A stretch of DNA of 64,000 nucleotides, taken from assembly GCA_026874595.1 (NCBI GenBank), contig CM049308.1:93983624-94047623 (forward strand). Direction: 5' to 3'. Source of the DNA: Sipunculus nudus. Taxonomy: Eukaryota; Annelida; Sipuncula; Golfingiida; Sipunculidae. A model generated the notes under the pieces. The model saw only the letters and a list, made by a program, of their open reading frames with translations, was not told the DNA's origin and did no database searches. Positions 50,401-62,101 of the stretch are shown piece by piece. A program made the position numbers and the translations under genes. Each line of letters opens with the position of its first letter. Position 1 is the first letter of the stretch.

Positions 50401-52143
50401 CCTATAATAAAGAGAAGCATATAACAGTTTTAGCAACAAGTTAAACATGAATTTCAGAATGTGTGTTTGTTACCTTATCAAAACTGTTCAGTGTAGGCAT
50501 ACTCAGAGATGTTACATTCTGTCATGTAAAAATAATAAAATATGAATCTCTAACATTCTTACGGTAAATCTCAAACGTCATGCTTGCTCATATTTAAATA
50601 TATTTATACACATCCACACACGGTTATAATTTTGTGCTCTCTTTTAAAAAAGTGTAATGCTAAATCTATGAATGTTAACCAAGCCATTAACAATTCGAAC
50701 ACATGCCCACCTGAACTGCTGCTTACATATGTCATCCAGGTCCTTCCTTGTTGTGACTCCAAGACTAAAAAGCACTCAAAAATCAAGCATAATACACAAC
50801 ACAAAAACAATGGGTGCTCGCATGGTGAAGAATAATGTGCATGCCCGCGTGTTTCAAGGATGCCACGGCAATATTAAAAATATTAACAATTTTAATATAT
50901 CCTTTACTGTCAGTAATACACATATATCGCTTATAAACCGCACTGAAAGCATTTTTCCGTGAAATGTTTGTTAGTCTAGAACAGATTCCATCAGGATTCA
51001 ATCAAAACCTATACTACAGCCAAGGAGGTTATGAGTCTCGTGACAACATAATAAGTCATACCTACTAATGATCTGTCCTTAATTATTTATATTTTACCTG
51101 TTAAACCCCTGAACGTAGACGTCTATCATCCGAGCCAGACAACTGTACTTAGAGTCAACAAAATCCTCCTGGGATTCTGAAATATATTACACCAGCTGAT
51201 GAACCCGGTTACCAGGCCTTTTATCGGGTTTGGGGGTATACATTGAATGGGATGAATAATTTTGGCTCAATTATTTTTTTTTAATTCTGAAAATTAAAAC
51301 AAAATATAGATTTTCAGTGGGATACTCTATACAAATTTGTTTATGTTTTTGTGGCTATGCCTATGAGGCTTGATATTCATACATCGGTGTGTTCACTTTG
51401 AAGACCGGAACCGGAATAGGACACGGGGGCATTCAAAGTTTAGAAGATCTTTGACTGGTTACATATATTATTATTGTAAGACGTATAAAGGATATATTGA
51501 TTTAAGGAAGATATGAAAGATGACTTAAATTCCTAAAGAAAGAACCGGGAATACGCATGCCCTGTTTGTCACAGAAGTGGAACCAAGGGGATCCAGGAGG
51601 TCCGGACGTCCCCCTCCCCCTTTTTTTAAGGTTTTCAGACCGGACCGTTGGAACTTTTTTTTTTTTTAGTTTTTGTATTGCTTAAATATTGTACTAAAGG
51701 TGGGAAACTACTCAAATTAAGGAATAATTTTGTTAGATGGAGCTTGCGATCCAACACCATTATCAAAACTCGAGTCTTTCTGCGTGTATTGTTGAATGAC
51801 AAGCTTCCCAGTTTTTTAGATAACATAGTAAAATTAAAAAAATGAATCATGAAATGAAGACGGTAGTAACACGGAAAAAAAAAACATTTTCACATAGACC
51901 TGTACTCTATATACACAACATGGACAGCCCTCTGAAATGACGGAATAATGTAAATTATACTTGTACGATAAAGATAGAGAGACATATATGAAGCTTACTG
52001 CATGTTTCACATGATGCACTTTAAAACGGCCATACTCCATGGGACCTACCTTCGAAGTGTCCTTTTGCTTCTTTGAGAGTGGCGTCCAAACTTCGATAGA
52101 CAGTGGTCAGGGCCGCCACCAAATGCCCTGTGTCCACCTCCAT
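44411..52143 (-). CDS. SELENOL: Selenoprotein L-like peroxiredoxin-fold protein, copy B (10 exons)
   Basis: Second SelL-type gene, same strand and order as copy A. Exons: 52143-52050, 51176-51098, 50764-50711, 50401-50356, 49947-49711, 47186-47064, 46621-46583, 46025-45927, 45144-45034, 44425-44411 (then 3'UTR with SECIS). All introns are GT-AG. The product is about 298 aa, from MEVDTGHLVAALTTVYRSL to ...HALKKRQKN and TGA. The thioredoxin-fold part has TRKLVLILLRKFA, U156-K-P-U159, AEIEAAGGHVMVVTFG, DTGCSFQMVTDEERK, LYTFFNLKRK and MGGDFIVDRDGTLLMVH. Exons 1-8 equal those of copy A in length, yet for example exon 6 differs at 9 of 41 residues. The likely role is a selenium-dependent thiol/diselenide oxidoreductase; no signal peptide is evident, so cytosolic location is inferred. 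The terminal TGA (44413-44411) is an ordinary stop in this model; whether the nearby SECIS lets it be read through is unknown, but the frame beyond it is not conserved. Introns are short compared with copy A. Confidence 0.9.
44648..45033. repeat. Degenerate 64-70-bp tandem repeat at the start of intron 9, copy B
   Basis: About six units marked by 'ccctgtcatgtcaatatac' like sequence (about 44655, 44727, 44791, 44855, 44922, 44987) followed by 'acacaacccggtggtttacc'. The last unit ends in 'ggttacc', which is the GTAACC donor of exon 9 itself (45033-45028). Each unit therefore carries a copy of the donor region, mostly mutated to GGTAAACC or GGTTAACC. Confidence 0.85.
45241..45497. repeat. 25-bp minisatellite in intron 8, copy B
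   Basis: About ten units of 25 bp with 'ctccatattgtccatggact' plus ggaca/aggca. Each unit contains the short palindrome 'gtccatggac'. Open frames on both strands over it are repeat artefacts. Confidence 0.95.
46150..46330 (+). mobile_element. Possible tRNA-derived SINE relic
   Basis: A perfect Pol III box B (GGTTCAAATCC) at 46240-46250 is followed by 'cggatcggccc' and 'cccctgagcaag'. A weak box A-like stretch (tgtctcgctgg) lies about 70 nt upstream, further than in a normal tRNA gene. It lies in intron 7 of SelL copy B. It is not a functional tRNA as far as I can fold it. Confidence 0.35.
47187..49710 (-). other. Intron 5 of SelL copy B
   Basis: AT-rich intron between the UxxU exon and exon 6. 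A 9-nt G run lies near 48073. I see no independent gene; a short plus-strand coding-like peptide near 48955-49020 has no further support. Confidence 0.5.
49711..49947 (-). CDS. SELENOL: SelL copy B exon 5: the UxxU exon
   Basis: 237 nt, 79 codons, same length and phase as copy A exon 5. The acceptor is CTTCCAG before 49947 and the donor is GTATGT after 49711. The frame reads EMWSSFLETVDGS ... TRKLVLILLRKFA, then TGA (49755-49753) AAA CCA TGA (49746-49744), then RDHVIQIQERR. Two in-frame TGAs nine bases apart, kept at the same place in two diverged genes with intact sequence after them, point to Sec rather than decay. A Glu/Asp-rich stretch precedes the fold (residues about 101-120). Confidence 0.92.
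52050..52143 (-). CDS. SELENOL: SelL copy B exon 1 (start exon)
   Basis: 94-nt coding part: MEVDTGHLVAALTTV, then KEAKGHFE, with the GAAG/GTAGGT donor as in copy A. A possible acceptor TATTTTAG lies about 65 nt upstream of the ATG (near 52208), which would allow a separate 5' leader exon. Confidence 0.88.
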
Positions 52144-52209
52144 CGTGCAGTGCTTAACAAGAGCGCCCCCTGTATCTACACACTTCAGACCTTTGCCAAA
52201 AAACTAAAA

Positions 52210-53340
52210 TATTACAGATATGTTGTTGTCAGTGATGGTACAAGACAAATCACAGATATGCAAGTTGCGGACAAATAAAAGATTAATTTTGAGGTAATCG
52301 ATAACACAAAATAATGTTAATGTTGAGATTTCATTCAATTTAAGGTTGCCACCTCACATAATTGTCAGGCATACGTTATGACACAGAACCCTTTAGTACA
52401 ATTTCCAGTAGTAACAATATGGTAAAAATAGTAACAGTATAGCCGTGACAACCCGACTCAGTAGGGAATGAAAATTAGGCTGGTAAGCCTACTTGAGTCG
52501 TGACACAAGCAATATCGAGGAATGCATGGCAGTGGTCTTCCATCATATTGCATTCATATTGTTGTAAACAGGGCATAATCTTAACATAATGCTACGAATG
52601 ATGCATAACACAAGATGCATAATAAAATATATTGCAAGACAATACATGTGAGCTAACAAACGCAACTGAAATCCCGTCTCTATGGTAACGAGTCATTTCC
52701 TGTTCGCGTACAAGTTGGCTGCACCCAGTAACCCGTGCGAGCCATGCTTGTATTCATGCGGTCAAAAATTCAACAAACATGCGGAGGGATTTACCAATAT
52801 GTTGAGTTAGAACGGAACTTTTCTCGTTCATGTTGGTGTTGTTAGAAAGTACACTAAAATGCAAACGATTAGTCTGGTTTATGTCAATTGACAGTGCTCC
52901 TGTAGGCCGTGAGGCGTTGTCAGAATTGACGAAAATATTTGCATCCTTATGTGGCCTTATAATGCGTTCCCCAGACCTAGATGTGAGGGCACTCTGGCAG
53001 GCCGGTAATCTGGTGGTGATGTCAGAGGGCCGATATGGCGCTAGTAACAGTACAGTTCCCAATTGTGATTTGTACAGGTTAGATTGGCAATTGTACCATT
53101 ACAGTTGACAATTTTGATTTGTACCAGGATAAATCACAATAACGATTTGTACAGGCACAATTGCGAATCTAACCAGATTGCCATTTGTACCATGACATAA
53201 ATATATATGCACTACTTTTGCATGCATATTGCTTACTGAAGTAGTCATGTGTGGATTTATCTGCGAAGTGCACCACAGTGATACCAGACAACAAATACAA
53301 CCATTTAAAAGACGACAATGCGACAAAAGATAGCCTACTT
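52210..53340. other. DNA upstream of copy B exon 1
   Basis: Possibly intron or promoter of copy B. The overlapping open frames near 52754-53108 lie on both strands with no motif. At 53040-53190 a short motif 'gatttgtaca' and 'gattg.ca.ttgtacca' recurs several times in both orientations, making a small, unclassified repeat cluster. Confidence 0.4.
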
Positions 53341-53342
53341 AC

Positions 53343-53436
53343 TTCACGGGGGAAGGGAAAAAATTTAAAGAGACGTCTGGCTATGTCGACCGCTTGACTA
53401 GCGACCTGCTGGTTTATATAAGATTATGCGCATGCG
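53343..53436 (-). promoter_or_regulatory. Candidate promoter and leader exon for SelL copy B
   Basis: On the minus strand an NRF1-like site (CGCATGCGCA, 53436-53427) is followed by a TATA box (TATATAAA, 53420-53413). About 70 nt later comes a donor, GTGAA/GTAAGT, with the exon edge at 53343. The order fits a core promoter with a short non-coding first exon that could splice to an acceptor near 52208. Nothing in the sequence proves the joining. Confidence 0.35.
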
Positions 53437-53737
53437 ATTGGTAAACCGACATGTACACGCAGTATCCATAGTAACGTCCATTAGCTGTGGCTGTATAATT
53501 ATTCACTAGAATGGTTATTACAGAAAATTCGCATATTAATGATATCTCACTGCAACTATTTGTTCATCATAATATAGCTATTTTTTAGTGTTATATTTAG
53601 TGGTGCGCGGGCATGTCCCCTGTGTGCTCGGCATGTTACTGAGTCCTGGTAATATAGGTGTTTTTACAATGTTGAAGAGACATTGACAGATTTAATTACG
53701 ACATTAACCAAATTTAAAACCTTTTACATCTACTTAC

Positions 53738-53897
53738 TGAACTGGCCCAGGCGGCAGGACACTGGATTAGATGATTCAGACGGAGCCTCCTGTGGCTCGG
53801 CCGGATGTTCGTTCACACCAGTGTCTACTATATACTTTGCTCCCGGCATATACGACACCATTAATCTTAGATCAGTGGTAGGCATGAAAAGTGGCAT
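53738..53897 (-). CDS. Candidate coding exon, unknown gene or alternative start of SelL B
   Basis: Minus-strand ATG with 53 codons (MPLFMPTTDLRLMVSYMPG ...) containing a Glu/Pro/Ser-rich stretch, ending one base into a codon at a good GTAAGT donor (53737-53732). The end phase equals that of SelL exon 1, so it could splice in frame to exon 2 of copy B. No family is recognised. It could equally be the first exon of another gene or chance. Confidence 0.25.
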
Positions 53898-53999
53898 CCT
53901 GCCCTACATTCATATAACATGATCTGTGACCTGTATCCTCACACTGCCTGCCTCAGAGGCACTTGACGTGTAAATCCTGGATAATTCAGTAGTTTTATT

Positions 54000-55085
54000 T
54001 TTTAGCTCAGCTGACGTTCAGTCATGCTGTGCTATAGCGATGGGTCTTTGTCCGTCGTCCTTCCGTCTGCCCGGCGTGCCGTCCGGCCTCCAGCCGGCCG
54101 TCCTTCCCTTAGAACGGCACAAATCGTAACCGTTAGGGCTAGGATCATGAACCCTATGCAGTCTTAGAGGTTCTAAAAAGATCTCCTTGCAAACCTGAAA
54201 TTAGGTCACTGCGACCTATATTCTCCGAGTTACGGGGTGTGTTTGCACCCCTCAGAATTAATTCTTATAGCCAAAATTATTTTCATCCCAAACCTTCCAT
54301 CCTTCACATACGGCTCACCTACCTACAGGGGAAGAACCATAATTATTTTGAGGTCACAGTAGGTCACAGGACCCACTTCTTTGAAAAGCTTGTGGGTGTA
54401 TTTCAAGCCAAACCTTTCATCCAAAACCGTAAATCTTTCACATATGGCTCACCTACCAAATGGGAGAAGAATCCTATAGATTTTGAGATCACAAGGTAAA
54501 AGGTCAAGCTCAGAGGATCCACTTCAAAACATTGTTGACACATTTCATGCTACACTTTTTATTCCAAACCTTCCAGCATTGACATATCGCTTCTCCACCA
54601 ATAGGGGAAAAGACCTATTGATTGTGACGTCAAAGGTCTAGTTCACAGCACCAAGTCCTTGCGTGGAGTCCTTTTAAGGCAAACTTTTCAACCTATACCT
54701 TCCATCTGTCATATATGGCTTACCTACCAATAGAGGGAGAACCCTATTGATGTTGAGTTCAATAGGTCACAGGTCAAGGTCACAATACTAAATTGTTCCA
54801 ATTGCTTGAGAACATATTTCAAGCTAAACTGATTATCCCAAACCTTCAGTCTTTCTCATATGCCTCATCTATGCATCACTCTATTTGATTCAATATCTTC
54901 ATATTTATGGGTCTTTTTGCTTAAAGTAATAACTTATTGATTTTTTGGTCAGCTGGTCAGGAGGTTAAAGGTTGCAGGTAAAAGTTATTCACAAATTGGC
55001 TGCCAAGTGATTACTCCAGTTTTAAGTGGTTAGTAGTTACCCATCACTCTAGACAGAATCAAATTGATATTTGTGCAAAAGGCCA
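54000..55085. repeat. Dispersed repeat with degenerate ~137-bp internal tandem units
   Basis: Starts 'tttttagctcagctgacg', the reverse complement-like partner of the end of the intron 6 repeat at about 18355. A GC-rich tract follows (ccgtcgtccttccgtctgcc). At least five degenerate units then repeat 'cca.accttccat.ctt.aca' and 'ggctcacctacc' about every 135-142 bp (about 54287, 54422, 54560, 54693, 54835). They contain GGTCACAGGTCAAGGTCAC-type blocks. No coding capacity is seen. Confidence 0.7.
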
Positions 55086-55330
55086 AGGTCATACGTCAGG
55101 GATGTTCACAATAAAAACTTACTTTGTAGACCATCTCTATTTTCTTGTATATATAACCATTGCACTCGAACTGGTACAGCTCTCTGTGTTGCAGTAATTG
55201 TGTGCGACACTTTTGATATATGACTCCCTTTTGCATCAACCCATTCAATGATAAGGGCATCATTAGTGCAAAACAAAAAAAAACCACTCTGTTGCTGGGG
55301 GTATTACTAAATGCTTCGGCCAGGCATTAA
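55086..55330. other. Spacer before the 16-bp minisatellite
   Basis: No gene recognised; one short minus-strand open frame (55287-55096) has no family motif. Confidence 0.4.
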
Positions 55331-55344
55331 GACTATGAGAGTAT

Positions 55345-56498
55345 GATGATCAACACAGAGGATGATCAACACAGAGGATGATCAACACAAAGTATGATTA
55401 ACTAAGAGGATGATCAACACAGAGGATGATCATCACATTGGATGATCAACACAGAGGATGATCAATACAGAGGATGATCAACACAAAGTATGCTCCACAC
55501 AGAGGATCATCAACACAGACAATGATCCACACAGAGGATGATCAACACAGAGTATGATCAAAACAGAGGATGATCAACACAGAGGATGATCAACACAGAG
55601 TATGATCCACACAGAGGGTGATCAACACAGAGGATGATCAACACAAAGTATGATCCACACAGAGGATGATCAACACAAAGTATGATCAACACAGAGGATG
55701 ATCAACACAGAGGATGATCAACACAATGTATGATCCACACAGAGGATGATCAACGCAGAGGATGATCACGTGGATGATAATCAACACAGGTAATGATCAA
55801 CACAAAGTATGATCCACACAGATGATCAACACAAAGTATGATCAACACAGAGGATGATCAACACAGAGGATGATCCATATAGAGGACGATCAACGCAGAG
55901 GATGATCACGTGGATGATAATCAACACAGGGTATGATCAACACAAAGAATGATCCACACAGAGGATGATCAACACAAAGAATGATCAACGTCAAGCGTGG
56001 GCGTCTAGATAAGGTAAGAACACGGAGTATGATCAACAGGGGATGATCGACAAATAGAATGATCAACACAGTAATTGATCAACACACAGGATGATCAACA
56101 CAAAGTATGATCAACACAGAGGATGATCAACACAGAGGATGATCAACACAGGGTATGATCAACACAAAGTATGATCCACACAGAGGATGATCAACACACA
56201 GTATGATCCATACAGAGGATGATCAACACAAAGTATGATCAACACAAAGTATGATCAACACAGAGGATGATCAACACAGAGGATGATCAACACAGGGTAT
56301 GATCAACACAAAGTATGACCCACACAGAGGATGACCAACACAAAGTATGATCCATACAGAGGATGATCAACACAAAGTATGATCAACACAGAGGATGATC
56401 AACACAGAGGATAATCAACACAGAGGATGATCAACACAGGAAAGTATGATAAATATAGAGGATGTTCACAGCGGATGACCAACACAGAGGATGGACTA
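55345..56498. repeat. 16-bp minisatellite (GATGATCAACACAGAG), left part
   Basis: More than 60 imperfect head-to-tail 16-bp units, with frequent variants (aaagtatgatc, ccacac, gggtatgatc). A short break lies near 55985-56030. The array is split by the CR1-like LINE and resumes at 59838. Confidence 0.95.
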
Positions 56499-59400
56499 AT
56501 AATAATAATAATTTATTTCTTATATAGCGAATTTCCATTTCAATGTTATGTTCAAATGCGCTTTACGTGGTTTAAATATATAAAGGAATGAATAAAATAA
56601 AAAAATAAAATTACTAACGGTACACACTAAAAATTTCTTAAAATTTCAATGTCAGAAAAAAACTAAGTATTCAGACCAAATCTGAATCATAAACTATAGG
56701 CTTCTATGAATAAGTATGTCTTAAGACATAATTTAAAAGTTTTGTAGCAAGCTAGGTCTTTGATTGCACTTGGCAGAGTGTTCCAGAGATTAGGCGAAGC
56801 AAATGCATAAGCTCTCTTCCCATACTCCTGCTGTCATCTTGGTACAGCCAGTAGGTTTTGATGAGCTGATCGAAGCTCCCTTAGTGAGTATATGGATACA
56901 ACAGCTCTGATACGTATGTGGTTGCCTGATCATGCAGTGCCTTCCATGTAATGGTTAGAATCTTAAAAGCAATGCGTTGTTTGACAGGGAGTCAGTGAAG
57001 ATCTTTCAGTATTGTAGATATACTATTGTATTTTGATGTCCTAGTTAAAACCCTAGCTGCTGTGTTTTGCACTCTTTGTAATTTCTTGAGCAGTTCACAC
57101 GGTAAGCCATATAACAGGGAATTGCAGTTGTCTAATCTGGAGCTGATAAAAGCTCTCCTGGTTAGAGAGCTCCTGATGGCACTGATATTCCTGAGGTGGA
57201 AATAACAGGTTGAGCATATGTTGTTGACATGCTGTTCCAAACTCATGGTATGAATAAACACAACCTAGGTTTCTGGCTTCCGTGTTAGATTTTACCTCTA
57301 GATGTCCGACATGGATGCCAGTGAAAGGAATCTTTTTCAGAGGCCTTGGAAAGTTATGAAGAGCACTTCTGTTTTCTCATCGTTTAATTTCAGTTTGTTC
57401 ATGTTTATCCATGATTTAATTTCTTACACACAGCTTTCAATTTTCGCCATTGCAATGGTAGCTGAAGAGGATGAAGCAAGTTTGTAAGACACATACAACT
57501 ATGAGTCGTCTGCATAATGGTGGGAGTTGGTTTTATGCTTGACAACCATATCACCCAGAAGGCTTATGTAGAGTGAGAACAGGATGGGTCCCAGTACCGA
57601 ACCCTGGGGGACTCCTCACTCCAAGACTCTAGGGTTCGCCGTCTCGCCTGCCTTCACCACTGCTTGGTCGCGTTCCATAAGATACGTCCGCAGCCACTCA
57701 ACAACTCCCCCCAGACATGCCAAATCTCTCCCGCAAGCGACGAAGAAGTATGATATGGTCCACAGTGTCAAAAGCTGCAGAAAGATCCAGTAAAACTAAT
57801 ATGACTCCCGCCTTTTGGTCAAGGGACCTCATCAGATCATTATGAACCCTGAGGAGGGCTGTTTCTACAATATGGTTAGCTCGATAAGCTGACTGAAGAG
57901 AATGGTGCATGTTATTGTCATCCAAGTAATTCCCAAGTTGATAAGCTACGACTCGTTCAATAACCTTGGACGGGAAGGAAAGATTTGACACAGGCCTAAA
58001 ATTCTTCCGGAGATCCGGGTCTAATGATGATTTCTTCAACAGAGGAGTCACAAGTGCATGCTTCGTTTCTGATGGAAACCCTCCATCTGCGAGTGACTGG
58101 TTAACTATCCGGGTGATCGTTGGTAGCGGGACAAAAATATGATCTTTCAGTAGCCAATAAGCCCACGGATCTAAGGCACAGGACTTCGTGGGTGAAGCGA
58201 GGACCATCTTTGAAAGCTCCATCTCACTCACCAGTGTGAAGTGTGACAATGTTGGATCTCCAACAGCTCCTTCCGGTGCCACCTCTGTGATGGTCTCCTC
58301 AAACATTGTCAGGATAGTGCTGATTTTACTAATGAAGTAGTCATTGAAAGTTTCAGCTGACAATGTGCTTACATCATTGCATTTTGGGTCCGTCAAGCTC
58401 CTAACAAGATTGAAGAGCTTCCTTTGGTCAGTTCCACACTCTAGTACCTTTTCCTCGTAGTGATTTACTCTGGCTCGGTGGATCATACTATTGACAAGGT
58501 CACGCTGTTGTCTGTGCATCTGCAGGTGAACTTCAAGTTTGCCTGCTTTCCACATGCGCTCATACTTTCGTCTTTTTCTTTTCTCGATCAGGATTTCTAC
58601 ATTCATCCATTCAGTGTGGGGCCTGGTTGTCCTCACTGGGGCGTGGCGGTCAAGAGCAGATGCAAGTATGGAGTTGTACTGTGTGGTTAGTGTCTAAATA
58701 TCTGTTGATGGATCATTTAAAATGACAGAGTCCTGGATATCACTTAGCAAAGCCTGGTGATCTAACTGATTATATCTGCGAGACGTGACAGTCTTTCGAG
58801 GGAGGGGTGGTCTCAGCAGTCTCAAGGAGCAATCAATCACACGGTGGTCAGTCTCACGAGATGTTACTTTCACAGATGCTGTGATTTCATCCGTCGACCT
58901 TGACATGACAAGGTCAATGATGTGGCCATCTTTGTGTGTTGGGTCGGACACATGTTGTGTGAATGAGAATGATCTGAGAGTTTCAATGAGGTGTTTTGTA
59001 TCTGGGTGGTATTGACAGTTCCAGTGAATGTTGAAATCTCCCGCAACAAGCACAGGTGATTTAGTGTCAATTTGTTGAGAGGTCAGCAAACTCACCATGG
59101 AAATCAGCTGTCCTAAGACCATTGGCTTTTGATGGCGGCGGACGGTACACAGTAATCAGCTTCAAACTCTGTGTGTTATGAGTGAGTGTAAGCTCAAGTG
59201 ACTCAAAAGAAGTTGGTGGTTGTATTGGTGTATGAGTTTTTGCTTTAAAGGTGTTTCTTAAAACCACAGCTTTTCCTCCACCTTTTCCGCGGCGTCTCGG
59301 AGCATGGATGATACAGTAACCACTGGGGACCAACTCAGCATTTATGTGCATCATATTGTTATTATTTATCCATGTTTCATTAATTGCTATGATATCAGAG

Positions 59401-59837
59401 TCCCTGTCTATCACATAGTCTCAAATGGCAGAGGCTTCGTTACATATAGATCTGGCATTGAGAATTGTGAGTCCAAGGTTTGCTGATATTTTGCTTCCAG
59501 CTTATTGCTTATGTAACACATTCTGACTTACTGACCAACTGACCTGGTTTAAGTGCTTCAGATTTGAAGTGTTTACACCAGCTGGCTTATCATATGGCTG
59601 GTGCTTTGGTCTGATGTTTGTTATTCTCAAAGGTATTTTTACCTTGCCAAAGCCTTTTGTTCCCCGCTTGGTCTGTTTTCGTGCGAGAATGCCTAGTTCT
59701 TTTAACCCTCTGGAATGTGACCACTGTTACAAATGCTGCTTAATAGGTGTAATCAAAACATGGGCGAAAATTGTATAAATGCAGGAGTAAATGTTGGGTG
59801 CAACCTACACAAGTGCTACCCCACAGTGTTTTGGACT
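56499..59837 (-). mobile_element. CR1-like LINE with endonuclease and RT, degraded
   Basis: Minus-strand non-LTR retrotransposon of about 3.3 kb. Order from 5' (59837): a basic N-terminal stretch (RKQTKRGTKG), then an AP-type endonuclease (LNARSICNEASAI, INETWI, VTVYRPP-like TVYRPPPS, VAGDFNIHW, DHRVIDC). A reverse transcriptase follows ([52 protein letters not shown] at 57516-57505). Last is a CR1-type C-terminus (LWNTLPSAIKDL...FKLCLKTYLF). The 3' end is a short (ATT)n tail (about 56499-56513), typical of CR1-group elements. Flanking copies of acacagaggatggacta at 56482-56498 and 59838-59854 form a 17-bp target-site duplication. Frameshifts (near 59100, 58650, 57690) and stops, including TAG two codons after YADD (57501-57499), make it inactive. 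Confidence 0.93.
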
Positions 59838-60200
59838 ACACAGAGGATGGACTACATGGTTGATGATCAAAACTGAGGATGATCAACACAGAGGACTTTT
59901 AAAACGTGATGATCAACACAGATGATTATCAAAACATGATGATCAACACAGAGGATGACCAAAACAGATGGTTAACGCAGAGGATAAACACCACAGATGA
60001 TGACTTACACAGAGAATGACCAAAACAGAGGATGACCAACACAGAGGGTGATCAACACAGAGGATGATCAAAACATTATGACCAACACAGAGGATGATCA
60101 AAACATTATGACCAACACTGAGGATGACCAACACAGAGGATGATCAACACAGAGGATGATCAAACATTATGACCAACACAGAGGATTTCACACAGTGGAT
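59838..60200. repeat. 16-bp minisatellite, right part
   Basis: Same unit as 55345-56498, here more degenerate with 'gatgatcaaaacatt' and 'gatgaccaacacagag' variants. Its separation from the left part is explained by the LINE insertion. Confidence 0.92.
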
Positions 60201-60394
60201 GATCTTGGTACCAAGCCGTAAGTATGTCCTAATTTTTTTACCTCAGGCACGTTGCTGGACCGTATATTATATATCACCCTTTGGTTATTTAGTCAGGAAT
60301 CCTATGCAATCGTTCTTAATATATTTACCTGAAACTTGCAGGAGTTAGGTTGTCTGGATCAACTTAATTTTTATTTGATTTTACTCAGGGGCTA

Positions 60395-61115
60395 TCCTTT
60401 CACTCTGGCATAGCTATTTTTTTTGTCCCTGTATGGAGGTAACCAGAGACTGGAGTTATTGAACCGTGACAAACATTTACTGTGTTGCTGTGTAGTTTGA
60501 TTAGGAGTTATTGAACCATGACAAATATTTATTGTTTTGATGTGTAGCTTGATTAAGAGTTATTGAACCATGACAAACATTTACTGTGTTGCTATGAAGT
60601 TTGATTAAGGGTTATTGAACCATGACAAACATTTGCTGTGTTGCTGTGTAGTTTGATTAGGAGTTACTGAACCGTAACAAATATTTACTGTGTTGCTGTG
60701 TAGACTGATTAGGAGTTATTGAACTGTGACAAACATGTATTGTGTTGCTGTGAACTTTGGCATAGCTATTTTTTTTGTCCCTGTATGGAGGTAACCAGTG
60801 ACTGGAGTAATTGAACCGTGACAAAAATGAATTGTGTTGCTGTGTAGTTTGATTAAGAGTTATTGACCCATTACAAGCATTTCCTGTGTTGCCATGTAGT
60901 TTAGTTAGGAGTTATTGAACTGTGACAAACATTTACTGTGTTGCTGGGTAGTTCGATTAGTAGTTATTACACCATGACAAACATGTATTGTGTTGCTGTG
61001 TAGTTTGATTAGGAGTTATTGAGCCGTGACAAACATGTATTGTGTTGCTGTGTAGTTTGATTAGGAGTTATTGAGCCGTGACAAACATGTATTGTGTTGC
61101 TGTGTAGTGATTAGG
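60395..61115. repeat. 52-53-bp tandem repeat with a higher-order block
   Basis: About twelve units marked by 'gattaggagttattgaacc', 'gtgacaaacattta' and 'ctgtgttgctgtgtagttt'. A longer leader ('ggcatagctattttttttgt' then 'ccctgtatggaggtaacca') precedes two blocks, at about 60400 and 60752, so a multi-unit segment was duplicated as a whole. Confidence 0.92.
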
Positions 61116-61889
61116 ATACTTGTGGAATTCATTTAGACATTGACCACTTCTTGTTACTATTACACTTATCTATGTCTGTGCACACAGATTCAGGAGGGTC
61201 CAGGCCTCTCCTGCTTTTCCTGCCACATTTTTTTCCAGACCATGTGAACTAAATCACCAGGATCATCTCAGAATATCCTCAAAGACAATTTTTACCATGG
61301 TATGATGTTTTAATAAACCTGTCAACTGACCCATGAACTAAGGCTTATTTACTATATATCCACCTGTTTGAAGTGGCCCAGTAGTTTGGTTGCTTCACAC
61401 TGCTACATGTCATATTTAATGTACAGTTTATCATGCTATGTGATAGACAGTGCTATACAACTGGTGTGTCAAATTTGAAAAATAAATATGGACACTGAAG
61501 TTATAGGGGTCATAATAATCATTTCTGCAAATTTACCTTGAAGATCAAGGTCAAGCTCATCAGGTTTACACTCATCTGAAAACATGGCAAATACATCTGG
61601 TGTGTCAAAACTGATGGCAGATACATCTGGTGTGTCAAAACTGAGGGATAAATTCTTCTGTATTTAAAAAGTTGAAGGGTTCACATTAATAATACAATTC
61701 CACAGTGTGGACCTTGAAGATCAAGGTCAAGATCACCAATATTTATACACATCTGAGAACATGTCGGACACAATTAGTCTCAACTATGAGGGGAATACAT
61801 GCAGTGCTTTCAAATTGATCAAGATCACCATTAATCCTAAAGGTGATGAACCGTAATTTGACTGGCTTGAACTTGAATATTATAGTAGA
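61116..61889. repeat. Dispersed-repeat debris with GATCAAGGTCAAG motifs
   Basis: Contains two 'accttgaagatcaaggtcaag' blocks (about 61537 and 61711), each followed by 'atctgaaaacatg/catctgagaacatg', and a local duplication of 'acatctggtgtgtcaaaact' (about 61591 and 61622). It resembles the 54-55 kb repeat in style. No gene is seen. Confidence 0.55.
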
Positions 61890-62101
61890 TGTAGGTAGTC
61901 TCACCTCGTAGTACGACCTCAAACACGCCAACAGGCAGCTCCAATCGGACATGGACTCCTCGATGGCTCTCTACAGCTCGGCCCTTATACACACGACACT
62001 CACTGGAGGTCTTCTGGCGTAAAACTGGGGGGGTCCTATGACGGGTCCCGGATCCTTTGGCAGGTCATTTAATCCGTTCCTACTACATTCCTCCCCTTTT
62101 T
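61890..62101 (-). mobile_element. Possible polypurine tract and 3' LTR
   Basis: On the minus strand AAAAAGGGGAGGAA (62101-62088), a polypurine-tract-like run, is followed at once by TGTAGTAGG (62087-62079). About 198 bp on, the segment ends in CTACCTACA (61898-61890), an imperfect inverted partner. A TATA-like GTGTATAAGGGC lies inside (61992-61981). This is the layout of an LTR-retrotransposon 3' end. No second LTR, RT or integrase is visible in the window, so the call is tentative. Confidence 0.4.

Noticed and set aside
57584-57793. 69-aa plus-strand open frame
   Set aside because: Antisense shadow of the reverse transcriptase domain of the CR1-like LINE.
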